From the NCBI GenBank assembly GCA_019931245.1, contig JAINDL010000043.1, positions 1 to 38,101 on the forward strand: 38,101 nucleotides of DNA. The letters are read 5' to 3'. Source of the stretch: Bryobacteraceae bacterium CoA2 C42 (lineage in GTDB: Bacteria > Acidobacteriota > Terriglobia > Bryobacterales > Bryobacteraceae). The translations under genes and the position numbers were made by a program. Every line of letters begins with the position of its first letter. Position 1 is the first letter of the stretch. Below, piece by piece: positions 23,191-32,719 of the stretch. The notes under the pieces are model-generated. The model worked only from the letters and a program-made list of their open reading frames with translations. It did no database searches and was not told the DNA's origin.

Positions 23191-25669
23191 GCGCCGGCCC
23201 CCACTCGGCGTACACCGCCGCCGTCATCTCGTCAAAGGCCCGGTGCAGGTCCCCGGCCAGCAGCACGTCCCGGTTGAAGGCCGCAAACAGCGGCAGCGCA
23301 AACGGCGACGGCCGCGGATGCTCAAACCACTCCCACGGCGCGGCGTGCAGCCGCCGGGCCTCGGCCACGGCCCGCGGGGCATCGAGCAGATCCTCGAAGA
23401 TCTCCCGTACCGTCTCCCGCACCAGCACGTGGTCCGGCTCGTACGTCATCAGGGTCTGATACAACAGGCTGCCGTTCCAGCTGGAAAACTTCTTGTTCGC
23501 CGGCCCCTTATAGGAGCGCTTGGGAATCAACTGCCCGGTCTCGGCCACGTTGCGAAACTTCCGGCCCAGCGTGTCGGTCCCGCGCAGTACGGTCTCGAGA
23601 TCGTTGAGAAAGCCGCCGGGCGCCAGCGCCCCCCGCAGCCGCGCCTCGTCGACGGCCACCTGCGCGCCCAACGAAAGCAGAAACCCGTGGTCGTTCGAGT
23701 TTGAAACCACGCTCTCACCCCGCGCCAGACGCCACGCCGTCACCCACGCCAGGCTCTGGTTCACCGCGCGCCCCGCCACGCAGTGCACGAGGATCACCTG
23801 CTGCCGCCCGCGGCGCACCCGCTCCACCTGCACCGGCGAATCCACCGGCACCGGCGCTGCCTCGTTCTGCCGCTCCACAAATCCGGCCGCCAGCGCCGCC
23901 ACCGGCTCCGGCACCCGGAATACCTCGCGCAGCAGCTCCTCGCACGCCGCCCGCCCCCCGGCCGCAAACGTCTCCCGCAGCGTCCGCCGCAAGCGCAACT
24001 CCTCCTCGGCCATGCGCGAACTCAGCGGCATTTTCCCACCCATCCACCGCGGGGTCTGCACCCGTTCGCTCGCCGATGGCTTCACAATCGCCACCCCCGG
24101 CTCGAGCCGCTCAATCTCCACCACCTTGCCGGCCATCAGAAACGCTTCGCCCGGCCGCAGCGATGCAACGAAGCCCTCCTCCACATCGCCCAGCCGCCGG
24201 TTGTTTTTCGTCACCACCTTTACCCGGAAATCCTCGGAGATTGTGCCGATGCCATGGAAATACTCCCGCGCAATCTTCGGGCTGGCCACCGTGAAGTGCC
24301 CGTCCTCGACGGCGATCTTGCCGTAGCGCGCCAGCACCTGCCCGCCCCCGGCAAGATAGGTCAGCACCTCGCGGAACTCCTGCTCGGGCAGTTCGAGATA
24401 GGGTCCCGCCCGCCGCACCAGCGCGAGCGCTTCGCCAATCTCCCACCGCCGCTCCACCGCCATGCCCAGCAGCACCTGCGCCAGCACATCGAGCGGCGCC
24501 TGCGGCACCCGCAGCTCCTCGAGCGCCCCGGCCCGCACCGCCTCCCGCATCGCAATCGCCTCCAGCAGGTCCGGCAGGCTCAGCGGCAGCAGCCGGCCGT
24601 AGGCCATCTGGCCGCTCCGGTGGCCGCTCCGCCCCAGCCGCTGCAACGCCCGCGACACCCCCCGCGGCGTCCCCACCAGCAGCACCTGATCAACGCCCGC
24701 GTAGTCGACGCCCAACTCGAGCGAGGTCGAACAGACCACGCACGTCATCTCCCCCCGCGCCAGCCGCTCCTCGAGTTGCTCCCGCTGGCCCCGCTCAATG
24801 GACGAGTGGTGCACCCCGATCCGCTCCTCCTCCTCCGGCAACAGGTACCCCAGCGCCGCGCCCAATCGCTCCGCCGCCGACCGCGTCGAGCAGAACGCCA
24901 ACGTCGACTGCGCCTGCTCGAGCGCCGACACGGCCGCCAGCGCCACGCGCCCCGGGTCGTAGCCCGCCGCCGGCAGCGTCTCGGGCACGTGCAGGTCAAT
25001 CCGGTGCGTCCGGCGCACCGAATCCTGCACCACCGCGCACTGCCGGTGGCCGCACAGCAGTTCGGCGATCGCCGAAGCCGGCGACGCCGTGGCCGACAGG
25101 CCAATCCGCTGCAGGCTCCCGTGCCCCCGCCCGGCCAGCCGTTCCATCGTCAGCGCCAGCAGCGCCCCGCGCTTGTTCTCGGCAAAGGCGTGGATCTCAT
25201 CGACAATCACCACCTGCGGAACGAACCCATCGAGCCACGCTTTCTGCGAGAGCAGCGAACTCAGGCTCTCCGGGGTGGTGAGCAGCAGATGCGGCCGCTG
25301 CCGGGCCATCCGCGAGCGGTCCTTCATCGCCGTGTCGCCCGTGCGAATCTCCATGCGCACCCGCTGCCGGGCCGGCAGCGCCGCGTTCAGCGCGCCGAGC
25401 GGCTCTTCGAGGTTGCGCTGAATATCGCGCCCCAGCGCCCGCAGCGGGGTCACATAGACGGCCACCGTTGCGTTCGGCAGCGCACCGCGGGCCGCCTCGG
25501 CGCCCAGCCGCGCCAGCACGGAAAAGAAGGCCGCCAGCGTCTTGCCGCTGCCCGTTGGAGCCAGGATCAGCGTATTGTCACCCCGCAGCGTGCGCCGCCA
25601 GGCGATCTCCTGCACGTTGGTCGGGGCGGCGTAGCGGCTGGCGAACCAATCGGTCAACGCCCTCGGCAT
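23180..25669 (-). CDS. Ligase-associated DEXH-box helicase (Lhr family)
   Basis: An 829-residue superfamily 2 helicase. Motif I is APTGSGKT (about residue 39-46), motif II VDEIHAF (about 152), motif III LSATA, and motif VI QRLGRSGHR. The region after the RecA domains carries the Lhr-core winged helix and beta-bundle (DGHFTVASPKIAREYFHGI, GEAFLMAGKVVEIERL). The length matches the ligase-associated subfamily rather than the 1500-residue Lhr. It unwinds DNA during repair, presumably with PdeM. ATG 25669 fits the family N-terminus; an upstream in-frame opening to 25867 crosses a tandem repeat and is rejected. A TTGCCG and TACACT pair 15 bp apart (25726-25700) could be its promoter. Confidence 0.92.
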   Translation of the reverse strand: MPRALTDWFASRYAAPTNVQEIAWRRTLRGDNTLILAPTGSGKTLAAFFSVLARLGAEAARGALPNATVAVYVTPLRALGRDIQRNLEEPLGALNAALPARQRVRMEIRTGDTAMKDRSRMARQRPHLLLTTPESLSSLLSQKAWLDGFVPQVVIVDEIHAFAENKRGALLALTMERLAGRGHGSLQRIGLSATASPASAIAELLCGHRQCAVVQDSVRRTHRIDLHVPETLPAAGYDPGRVALAAVSALEQAQSTLAFCSTRSAAERLGAALGYLLPEEEERIGVHHSSIERGQREQLEERLARGEMTCVVCSTSLELGVDYAGVDQVLLVGTPRGVSRALQRLGRSGHRSGQMAYGRLLPLSLPDLLEAIAMREAVRAGALEELRVPQAPLDVLAQVLLGMAVERRWEIGEALALVRRAGPYLELPEQEFREVLTYLAGGGQVLARYGKIAVEDGHFTVASPKIAREYFHGIGTISEDFRVKVVTKNNRRLGDVEEGFVASLRPGEAFLMAGKVVEIERLEPGVAIVKPSASERVQTPRWMGGKMPLSSRMAEEELRLRRTLRETFAAGGRAACEELLREVFRVPEPVAALAAGFVERQNEAAPVPVDSPVQVERVRRGRQQVILVHCVAGRAVNQSLAWVTAWRLARGESVVSNSNDHGFLLSLGAQVAVDEARLRGALAPGGFLNDLETVLRGTDTLGRKFRNVAETGQLIPKRSYKGPANKKFSSWNGSLLYQTLMTYEPDHVLVRETVREIFEDLLDAPRAVAEARRLHAAPWEWFEHPRPSPFALPLFAAFNRDVLLAGDLHRAFDEMTAAVYAEWGPARAV

Positions 25670-25732
25670 CCACTCTGGCCACTCCCTGCGCAACCGACCA
25701 GTGTAGCAACACGGCTCCCGCGGCAAGGGGTC

Positions 25733-25774
25733 GCCGGAATGAGTGAGCCGGAATGAGTGAGCCGGAATGAGTGA
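25733..25774. repeat. Three perfect tandem copies of a 14-bp unit
   Basis: GCCGGAATGAGTGA is repeated three times without mismatch at 25733-25746, 25747-25760 and 25761-25774, followed by a partial GAATG. It lies in the 166-bp gap between the divergent helicase and nth genes, the only divergent gap in this window without the 7-bp -10 core. The remainder of the gap shows no gene. Confidence 0.95.
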
Positions 25775-25835
25775 GAATGTTGAGTTGGGCCGGCCTTCTC
25801 GCCGCCGCCTCCACCGGACACGAACCGATCCTCCC

Positions 25836-26498
25836 ATGAAAAAGCCCAAATCCGCGGCCGAACGCAAAGCCCGCTACGCCGCCATCCTCGCCACCCTCGA
25901 CGAACTCTACCCCAACGTCACCTGCGCCCTCGACCACCGCAACGCCTGGGAGCTCCTCGTCGCCACCATCCTCTCGGCCCAGTGCACCGACGAACGCGTC
26001 AATAAGGTCACCCCGGGCCTGTTCGCGAAATACCCCACCATCACCGACCTCGCCCACGCCCCCGTCGCCGAAGTCGCCGCCCTCGTCCACTCCACCGGCT
26101 TTTTCAATAACAAAGCCAAAAACATCATCGGCGCCGCCCAGCGTATCCTGAACGACTTCCACGGCGAAGTCCCCCGGAACATCGACGACCTGCTCACCGT
26201 CCCCGGCGCCGCGCGCAAGACGGCCAACGTTGTCCTCGGCACCTGCTTCGGCATCGCCAGCGGCGTGGTCGTCGATACGCACGTCTCGCGCATCTCCCAG
26301 CGGCTCGACTTCACGCGTCAGACCACCCCCGAAAAAATCGAAAAGGACCTCGTCAAGCTCCTCCCGCAGTCCCGCTGGATCCAGTTTTCGCACCAGCTGA
26401 TCCACTTCGGCCGCCAAACCTGCGTGGCCCGCAAACCCAGATGCGGCGAATGCCGCCTCGCCGAACTCTGCTATGCCAAGGACAAGACGGCGGCATGA
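25836..26498 (+). CDS. nth: Endonuclease III (DNA glycosylase/AP lyase)
   Basis: A 220-residue endonuclease III, which excises oxidised pyrimidines. The helix-hairpin-helix reads VPGAARKTANVVLG with the catalytic Lys. The catalytic Asp is in VDTHVSRI. The 4Fe-4S cluster Cys pattern is complete near the C-terminus: C-x6-C-x2-C-x5-C (CVARKPRCGECRLAELC). LLVATILSAQCTDERVN marks the N-terminal domain. Compared with the usual LPGVGRKTAN hairpin, the GVG is GAA, an unusual substitution. ATG 25836 heads a run of six same-strand genes. It is divergent from the helicase, so repair genes sit on both sides of the gap. Confidence 0.95.
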   Translation: MKKPKSAAERKARYAAILATLDELYPNVTCALDHRNAWELLVATILSAQCTDERVNKVTPGLFAKYPTITDLAHAPVAEVAALVHSTGFFNNKAKNIIGAAQRILNDFHGEVPRNIDDLLTVPGAARKTANVVLGTCFGIASGVVVDTHVSRISQRLDFTRQTTPEKIEKDLVKLLPQSRWIQFSHQLIHFGRQTCVARKPRCGECRLAELCYAKDKTAA

Positions 26499-27022
26499 AA
26501 CCGCTGGCCCTCCTGCTGCTCGCCCTCAGCGTCAGCTGCACCCCCGTGCCCCAGTGGTATCCGGTTCCCTACCAGCGCGTCCTCACCGCCGGCGCCGACC
26601 CGGCCGGCCTCGGCGAGTTCTTCAGCTTCAGCCAGCGGGCGGCGCAGGAGTACGTCGTGGCCGATATCCTCGAAGGCTCCCCGAACGACGTCTGGCGCTG
26701 GACCAATCAGTATCCTACCCTCCGCTTCTTCCTTCTCGAACCGCACGACTGGACGTTTCAGGTGAACTTCGTGCTGGCCGAATCGACCTTTCAGATCACC
26801 GGGCCCGTGGCGCTGCGCGTGCTTCTCAACGGCCGGGAGTTGGGCCGGGCCAACGCGCTCGGCCAGGGGCGTCATGAAAAAAGTTGGGCCGTGCCGCCGG
26901 CACTCATCAAACCCAAGGCCGAAAACATCGTCCGGCTCGAACTGGATAAAGTATTCGTCGCGCCGGGCGACGGAGCCAGACTCGGTATGATTCTCGAAGC
27001 CGCCGGGTTCAAAAAACAATGA
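26495..27022 (+). CDS. Hypothetical lipoprotein with beta-sandwich-like domain
   Basis: A 175-residue lipoprotein. The signal peptide LLLLALSVSC gives a lipobox Cys at about residue 18. The mature part is predicted mostly beta: DWTFQVNFVLAESTF, GPVALRVLLNGRELGR, then AVPPALIKPKAENIVRLELD. The pattern of a LNG loop followed by a VPxxLxxxxNxxxLxL stretch is seen in galactose-binding-like beta-sandwich domains of carbohydrate-active proteins, so glycan binding is a guess. I do not recognise the family. ATGA overlaps join it to nth upstream and to the GT-C protein downstream, suggesting that it works with the latter. Confidence 0.75.
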   Translation: MKPLALLLLALSVSCTPVPQWYPVPYQRVLTAGADPAGLGEFFSFSQRAAQEYVVADILEGSPNDVWRWTNQYPTLRFFLLEPHDWTFQVNFVLAESTFQITGPVALRVLLNGRELGRANALGQGRHEKSWAVPPALIKPKAENIVRLELDKVFVAPGDGARLGMILEAAGFKKQ

Positions 27023-29220
27023 GCGAAGTGATCTATCTCCTGCTCGGCTGGGCCGCCACCGTGGGCGGATGTTACGCCCTCGGACGCATCCTGTGGACCC
27101 GCCTCGCCGCACCCCTGCTGCGCGAAGAAGAGATCGCCTTCTCGTTCCTGCTCGGCGCGGCCGCCTACGCCATGGTGCTCTTCGCTCTCGGGTTCGCGCA
27201 CGGCTACTACCGCGGCGTCTTCATCGCCCTCCCCTTGGTCCTTGGCCTGGCGGCGTGGCGCCTCGGCGCTCTCACCCTGCCGGCGGACCGCCTCGCGCCG
27301 CTCGAACCGGCCCTGCGGCGGCTGCTCTGGCTCCTCGGCGGACCCTTTGCCGTGCTCTATCTGAGCAACGCCATGGCGCCGGAGATCAGCCCGGACGGCT
27401 CGACCTACCACCTCGGCCTCGTCGCCCGCTACGCCCGCGAACACGCTCTGATTCCCGTCTACACCAGCATCTATTCGGCGCTGAGCCAGGGCATGGAGAT
27501 GCTCTTCCTGCCCGCCTTCTCGATCGGGCGCCATTCGGCGGCCGGCATGGTCCACGCCACGTTCCTGTTCCTGCTGCCGTGGATGATGCTCAACTGGGCC
27601 CGCCGCCGGGGCCACGCCGCCGCCGGCGCGGCCGCCGCCCTGATCGTCTTCCTCACCCCCGTCGTCGGCGTCGACGGCATCAGCGCCTACAACGACCTCG
27701 CCGGGGCGGCCGCCGTGTTCGCCGTCTTCGCCCTGCTCGACCGCTGGGACGAATCCCGCGCCCCCGGCCTCCTGTACGCCATCGGCCTGCTGGCCGGCTT
27801 CTGCTACGGCATCAAATACACTCTCGCGCTGGCGGTGCCTCTGGCGCTGGCCTGGGTCGGGTGGCGCGAACGCCGCTGGCGGCCCGTGCTCACCGTCGCC
27901 GCCTGCGCCGCCGTCATGATCCTCCCCTGGATGGCCCGCAACGCCGTCTGGTGGCACAACCCGGTGGCGCCGCTCTTCAACGCCTGGTTCCCGAATCCCT
28001 ACGTTCACCAGTGGTTTGAACGCGAGTACACGCTGTCGATGAAGACCTACAACCTGCCTTCGCGCTGGATGATCCCTTTCGAGGTCACGCTCCAGGGGCA
28101 GACCCTCGGCGGCCGCCTCGGTCCCGTCTACCTGCTGGCCCCGCTCGCGCTCGGGAGCCTCCGGACCGCCCTCGGACGCCGTCTCCTGCTCCTCTGGGCC
28201 GTCTTCACCGCCACCTACTCTTCGAACGTCGGCACGCGGTTTCTCATCCCCGGCCTGCCGTTTCTCACCCTGGCGCTCGCCCTTCTGCCCTGGCCGCGTC
28301 TACTGCTCCCGGGCGTTCTGCTCGCGCACGGCATCCTCTCCTGGCCCGATGCCATGAAGTGGTACGGCGAACGGCAGGGCTGGCGCCTCGAAAAGGTGGT
28401 CTGGCGCGAAGCGCTGCGCATCAAGCCGGCCGAGGATTTCCTCCGGAACCATCTCCCCAGCTATCCCATCGTGCGCCTCGTCGATGCCACCGTCCCCCCG
28501 GGACGGCGCGTGTTCTCCTTTCAACAGATCGCCGAAGCCTACTGCCACGCCGAAATCCTCGTCGGCTTTCAGTCGGCCCAGGGCGAGGTCTTCCGTGATG
28601 CCGTCAACAACGCTCTGCGCGAAGAGCGCAAACCGGCGCTGCAGGTGCGCTACCAGTTCCCTGCCCGGCCGCTTTCGCAGGTGCGCGCCATCGTCAGCCG
28701 CGACTGGCCCGAAGCCCGCTGGAGCGTCCACGAAATGCGCGTCCTTCACGCCCGCAAAGAGATTCCCCGCTCCCCGCACTGGCGCGCCACCGCCAGTTCC
28801 GCCCCCGAAACCGCCCCTCTGGCCTTCGACAACTCCCCCGTCACCCGCTGGAGCGCCGATGTCCCCTGGCGCCGCAACCACGGCCTGGCGCTCGATCTCG
28901 GGCGCCCGCAAACGGTCGACGAGGTCGTGCTCGAAATGAGCCCGGACCAGCCGTGGGAAGGCATCGTGCTCGACGGCATCCCCGAAGCCAGAGTCTCGGC
29001 CCGCCACGTGCCGCCGCCCACCGGTCTCCGGCGCATTGTCATGGAGGAACTCCTTGCCCGCAACGTCCACTACATCGTCGCGGCCGCCGACGAGTATTGG
29101 TACCGCGATCTGCGCACCCGCATGGATTACTGGGGCATCGAAGAGCTCGGCACCCGCGGCAACCATACGCTTTATCGCATCCTGCTGCCGGGGGAAAACC
29201 CGACGATAATGGTCAGGTAG
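27019..29220 (+). CDS. GT-C type membrane glycosyltransferase-like protein with discoidin-like C-terminal domain
   Basis: A 733-residue polytopic membrane protein, with about ten hydrophobic segments over residues 1-455. An acidic loop after the third segment (MAPEISPDGSTYHLGLV) matches the GT-C position where ArnT/PMT-type enzymes carry a catalytic Asp. The soluble C-terminal part (about 460-733) contains a stretch like an F5/8 type C (discoidin) domain: ATASSAPETAPLAFDNSPVTRWS, then LALDLGRPQTVDEVVLEM. It probably moves a sugar from a polyprenyl carrier to an extracytoplasmic acceptor. Donor and acceptor are unknown. It overlaps the preceding lipoprotein by 4 bp. Confidence 0.78.
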   Translation: MSEVIYLLLGWAATVGGCYALGRILWTRLAAPLLREEEIAFSFLLGAAAYAMVLFALGFAHGYYRGVFIALPLVLGLAAWRLGALTLPADRLAPLEPALRRLLWLLGGPFAVLYLSNAMAPEISPDGSTYHLGLVARYAREHALIPVYTSIYSALSQGMEMLFLPAFSIGRHSAAGMVHATFLFLLPWMMLNWARRRGHAAAGAAAALIVFLTPVVGVDGISAYNDLAGAAAVFAVFALLDRWDESRAPGLLYAIGLLAGFCYGIKYTLALAVPLALAWVGWRERRWRPVLTVAACAAVMILPWMARNAVWWHNPVAPLFNAWFPNPYVHQWFEREYTLSMKTYNLPSRWMIPFEVTLQGQTLGGRLGPVYLLAPLALGSLRTALGRRLLLLWAVFTATYSSNVGTRFLIPGLPFLTLALALLPWPRLLLPGVLLAHGILSWPDAMKWYGERQGWRLEKVVWREALRIKPAEDFLRNHLPSYPIVRLVDATVPPGRRVFSFQQIAEAYCHAEILVGFQSAQGEVFRDAVNNALREERKPALQVRYQFPARPLSQVRAIVSRDWPEARWSVHEMRVLHARKEIPRSPHWRATASSAPETAPLAFDNSPVTRWSADVPWRRNHGLALDLGRPQTVDEVVLEMSPDQPWEGIVLDGIPEARVSARHVPPPTGLRRIVMEELLARNVHYIVAAADEYWYRDLRTRMDYWGIEELGTRGNHTLYRILLPGENPTIMVR

Positions 29221-29231
29221 GAAAGGGAACT

Positions 29232-30185
29232 TTGGAACTCTATTTGGGCGTCGACGGCGGACAGTCGAGCACGACAGCGCTGATTGGCAATGCACACGGC
29301 GAAGTTTTGGGCCGGGGCACCGATGGCCCCTGCAATCACGTCAAATCGGCGGCCGAAGGCCGCGACAAGTTTGTCCGCGTCATCGGCGGCTGCCTCGCCG
29401 ATGCCTGCCGTCAGGCCGGCGTCGATGCCGCCGCCGTCCGCTTTGGCGCCGCCTGCCTGGGCTTTAGCGGTGGGCCGGCCGACAAAGAGGCCATCCTGCG
29501 CGAGATCCTGCCGGCGGACCGGCTGCGGGTCACCACCGACGCCATGATCGCCCTCACCGGCGCCGCCGCCGGCGGACCCGGCATCATCGTCATCGGCGGC
29601 ACCGGCTCAATCGCCTTCGGCCGCGACGCCGCCGGCCGCATCGCCCGCGCCGGCGGTTGGGGCTACATCTTCGGCGACGAGGGCGGCGCCTTCGACATCG
29701 CCCGCCAGGCCCTGCGCGCCTCGCTGCGCCACCACGAGGGCTGGGGCGCCAAGACGCTGCTCCACGATCGCCTGCTCGCCGCCACCGGCGCCCGCGACAT
29801 GAACGAACTGCTGCATCTCTGGTACACCGAAGAGTACCCGCGCTCCCGCGTCGCCACCTTCGCGCCCCTGGTCGATCAGGCCGCCCGTGAGGGCGACCGC
29901 GTCGCTGCCGACATCCTCTCCCGCATGGCCCGCCAGCTCACCCTGCTCGGCATGGCCGTCCGCAATCAGCTGTTCAAAGAGGGCGACGAAGTCCATATCG
30001 CCCCCATCGGCGGCGTCTGGCAAAGCGATCTTCTGCTGCAGCACTTCACCAACTTTATCCACGTCGTCGAAGGCAACCGCGTTGCGCCCCCCCGCTACGC
30101 CCCCGCCGTCGGCGCCCTGCTCGAAGCCTATCAACTTGCCGGCGTCACCCCGCGCCTGGCGAACGTTCCGGAGACCCACAAATGA
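29232..30185 (+). CDS. BadF/BadG-family kinase, likely N-acetylglucosamine kinase-like
   Basis: A 317-residue member of the actin-like ATPase BadF/BadG/BcrA/BcrD family. The phosphate-1 motif is LGVDGGQSSTTALIG, the phosphate-2 region is IIVIGGTGSIAFGRD, and the adenosine motif is near IAPIGGVWQSDLL. GWGYIFGDEGGAFDIARQAL is typical of the GlcNAc kinase branch, so an amino-sugar kinase in wall recycling is the best guess. The start is TTG at 29232: no ATG or GTG is available before the nucleotide motif, and AGGAAAGGG lies 4 to 6 bp upstream. It follows the GT-C gene by 11 bp and overlaps the M20 peptidase by 4 bp. Confidence 0.85.
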   Translation: MELYLGVDGGQSSTTALIGNAHGEVLGRGTDGPCNHVKSAAEGRDKFVRVIGGCLADACRQAGVDAAAVRFGAACLGFSGGPADKEAILREILPADRLRVTTDAMIALTGAAAGGPGIIVIGGTGSIAFGRDAAGRIARAGGWGYIFGDEGGAFDIARQALRASLRHHEGWGAKTLLHDRLLAATGARDMNELLHLWYTEEYPRSRVATFAPLVDQAAREGDRVAADILSRMARQLTLLGMAVRNQLFKEGDEVHIAPIGGVWQSDLLLQHFTNFIHVVEGNRVAPPRYAPAVGALLEAYQLAGVTPRLANVPETHK

Positions 30186-31506
30186 AACTGCTCCTCCCGT
30201 TGCTGGCCCTCGCTCTGCCTCTCGCCGCCGCCGAACCCGACTGGGCGACCCTCGAACCCTACGCGCTCAGCCTCCTGCAGCGCTACATCCAGATCCCCAG
30301 CATCAACCCCCCGGCCGACACCAAGACCGCCGCCGAGTTCCTCAAACGCGAACTCGAAGCCGTCGGCATCGCGGTTAAGCTCTACGACACCGGCGATGGC
30401 AAGCTCATCAATCTCGTCGCCCGCGTCCCGGGACGAAACAAGGCGAAGAAGCCGCTCCTGCTGCTCAACCATCTCGATGTCGTCCCCGTCGACCGCAAAG
30501 CCTGGGGCCGCGTCGATCCCTTCTCGGGCGAAGTCAAAGACGGCTTCATCTGGGGCCGCGGCACCCTCGACATGAAGGGCATCGGGATCATGCACCTGAT
30601 GGCGCTCATCACGCTCAAAAAGGCCGGCCTGACCCCCGAGCGCGATATCGTCCTGCTGGCGAGCTGCGACGAGGAAACGGGCGGCGACAAGGGCGTCCGC
30701 TGGATGCTCGCCAACCATCCGGCCGACATCGACGCCGAATTCGTCCTCGACGAAGGCGGCCTCGGCACCCGCGATATCTTCCGGCAGGGTAAGCTCGTCT
30801 ACGGCATCTCGGTCGCCGAAAAGCAGCCGCTCTGGATCCGCCTGCGCGCCACCGGCACCGCCGCCCATGGCTCCCAGCCCATTCCCGAAAACGCCAACAT
30901 GATCCTCTACGCCGCCCTCGCCCGCGCCCTCGCCCTGCCCGAAGGCGGCAAGGCCAACGACGTCGTCGAGTCCATGCGGAAAGCCAGCGGCGGTGAGTTC
31001 GCCGCCGGCAAGTTCACCGCCGCCATCCAGAAAAACACGATGACCCTCACCACTCTCCGCAGCGGCGTCGGCGACCCGCCCAAAGTCAACGTCATCCCCT
31101 CCACCGCCGAAGCCACCATCGACTGCCGCCTGCTGCCCGGTACCAACGCCGACGAGTTCGTCAGCGAACTCAAGGCCCGCATCAACGACCAGCGCATCGC
31201 CGTCGAACTCACCAATACCCCGCCCGGCGACCCCGGCACCTCCAACTACGAAACCGGCCTGTTCCGCGTCCTCCGCCAAGTCATTCTCAAGTACCACCCC
31301 GACGCCGAAGTCACCCCGATGCTCGTGCCCTACTCCACCGACTCGACCAAGTTCCGCCACAAAGGCCTCCCCGCCTACGGCTTCACCCCGCTCGTCCTCC
31401 CCGGCCAGATCCTCGCCACCATGCACTCGGACGCCGAGCGGATTCCGCTCGATCAGTTCTACACCGGGGTGCGGATGATGTTCGACGTGGTACGCTCGGA
31501 ATTCTA

Positions 31507-31507
<1 letters not shown>
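30182..31507 (+). CDS. Secreted M20-family metallopeptidase
   Basis: A 441-residue zinc peptidase of family M20 (ArgE/DapE/CPG2). A signal peptide ([17 protein letters not shown]) covers about residues 1-17. Metal and catalytic residues are visible in [12 protein letters not shown] (His, Asp), GRGTLDMKG (bridging Asp), SCDEETGG (general base Glu) and VLDEGG. The dimerisation lid domain lies at about 205-330, and a C-terminal His is in ATMHSDAE. It likely cleaves peptides or N-acyl amino acids in the periplasm, with unknown specificity. The start overlaps the kinase stop as ATGA, and its TAA overlaps the pgk ATG by one base (TAATG). Confidence 0.9.
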
Positions 31508-32676
<1,169 letters not shown>

Positions 32677-32681
32677 CCGCG

Positions 32682-32718
32682 CCGGTCGGGGGGGACCGCG
32701 CCGGTCCCCCCCGGCCGG
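32682..32718. terminator. Strong 16-bp hairpin between convergent pgk and DUF1501
   Basis: Positions 32682-32697 pair with 32703-32718: 16 bp with one G-U pair, including seven consecutive G-C pairs, around a GCGCC loop. No T-run follows on either strand. It fills the 43-bp gap and touches the DUF1501 stop, so it could stop transcription from both sides or protect both 3' ends. Confidence 0.75.
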
Positions 32719-32719
32719 G

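Noticed and set aside
25670-25867. Upstream start for the helicase at 25867
   Set aside because: The added residues are translated from the 14-bp tandem repeat and the nth start region and do not fit the family.
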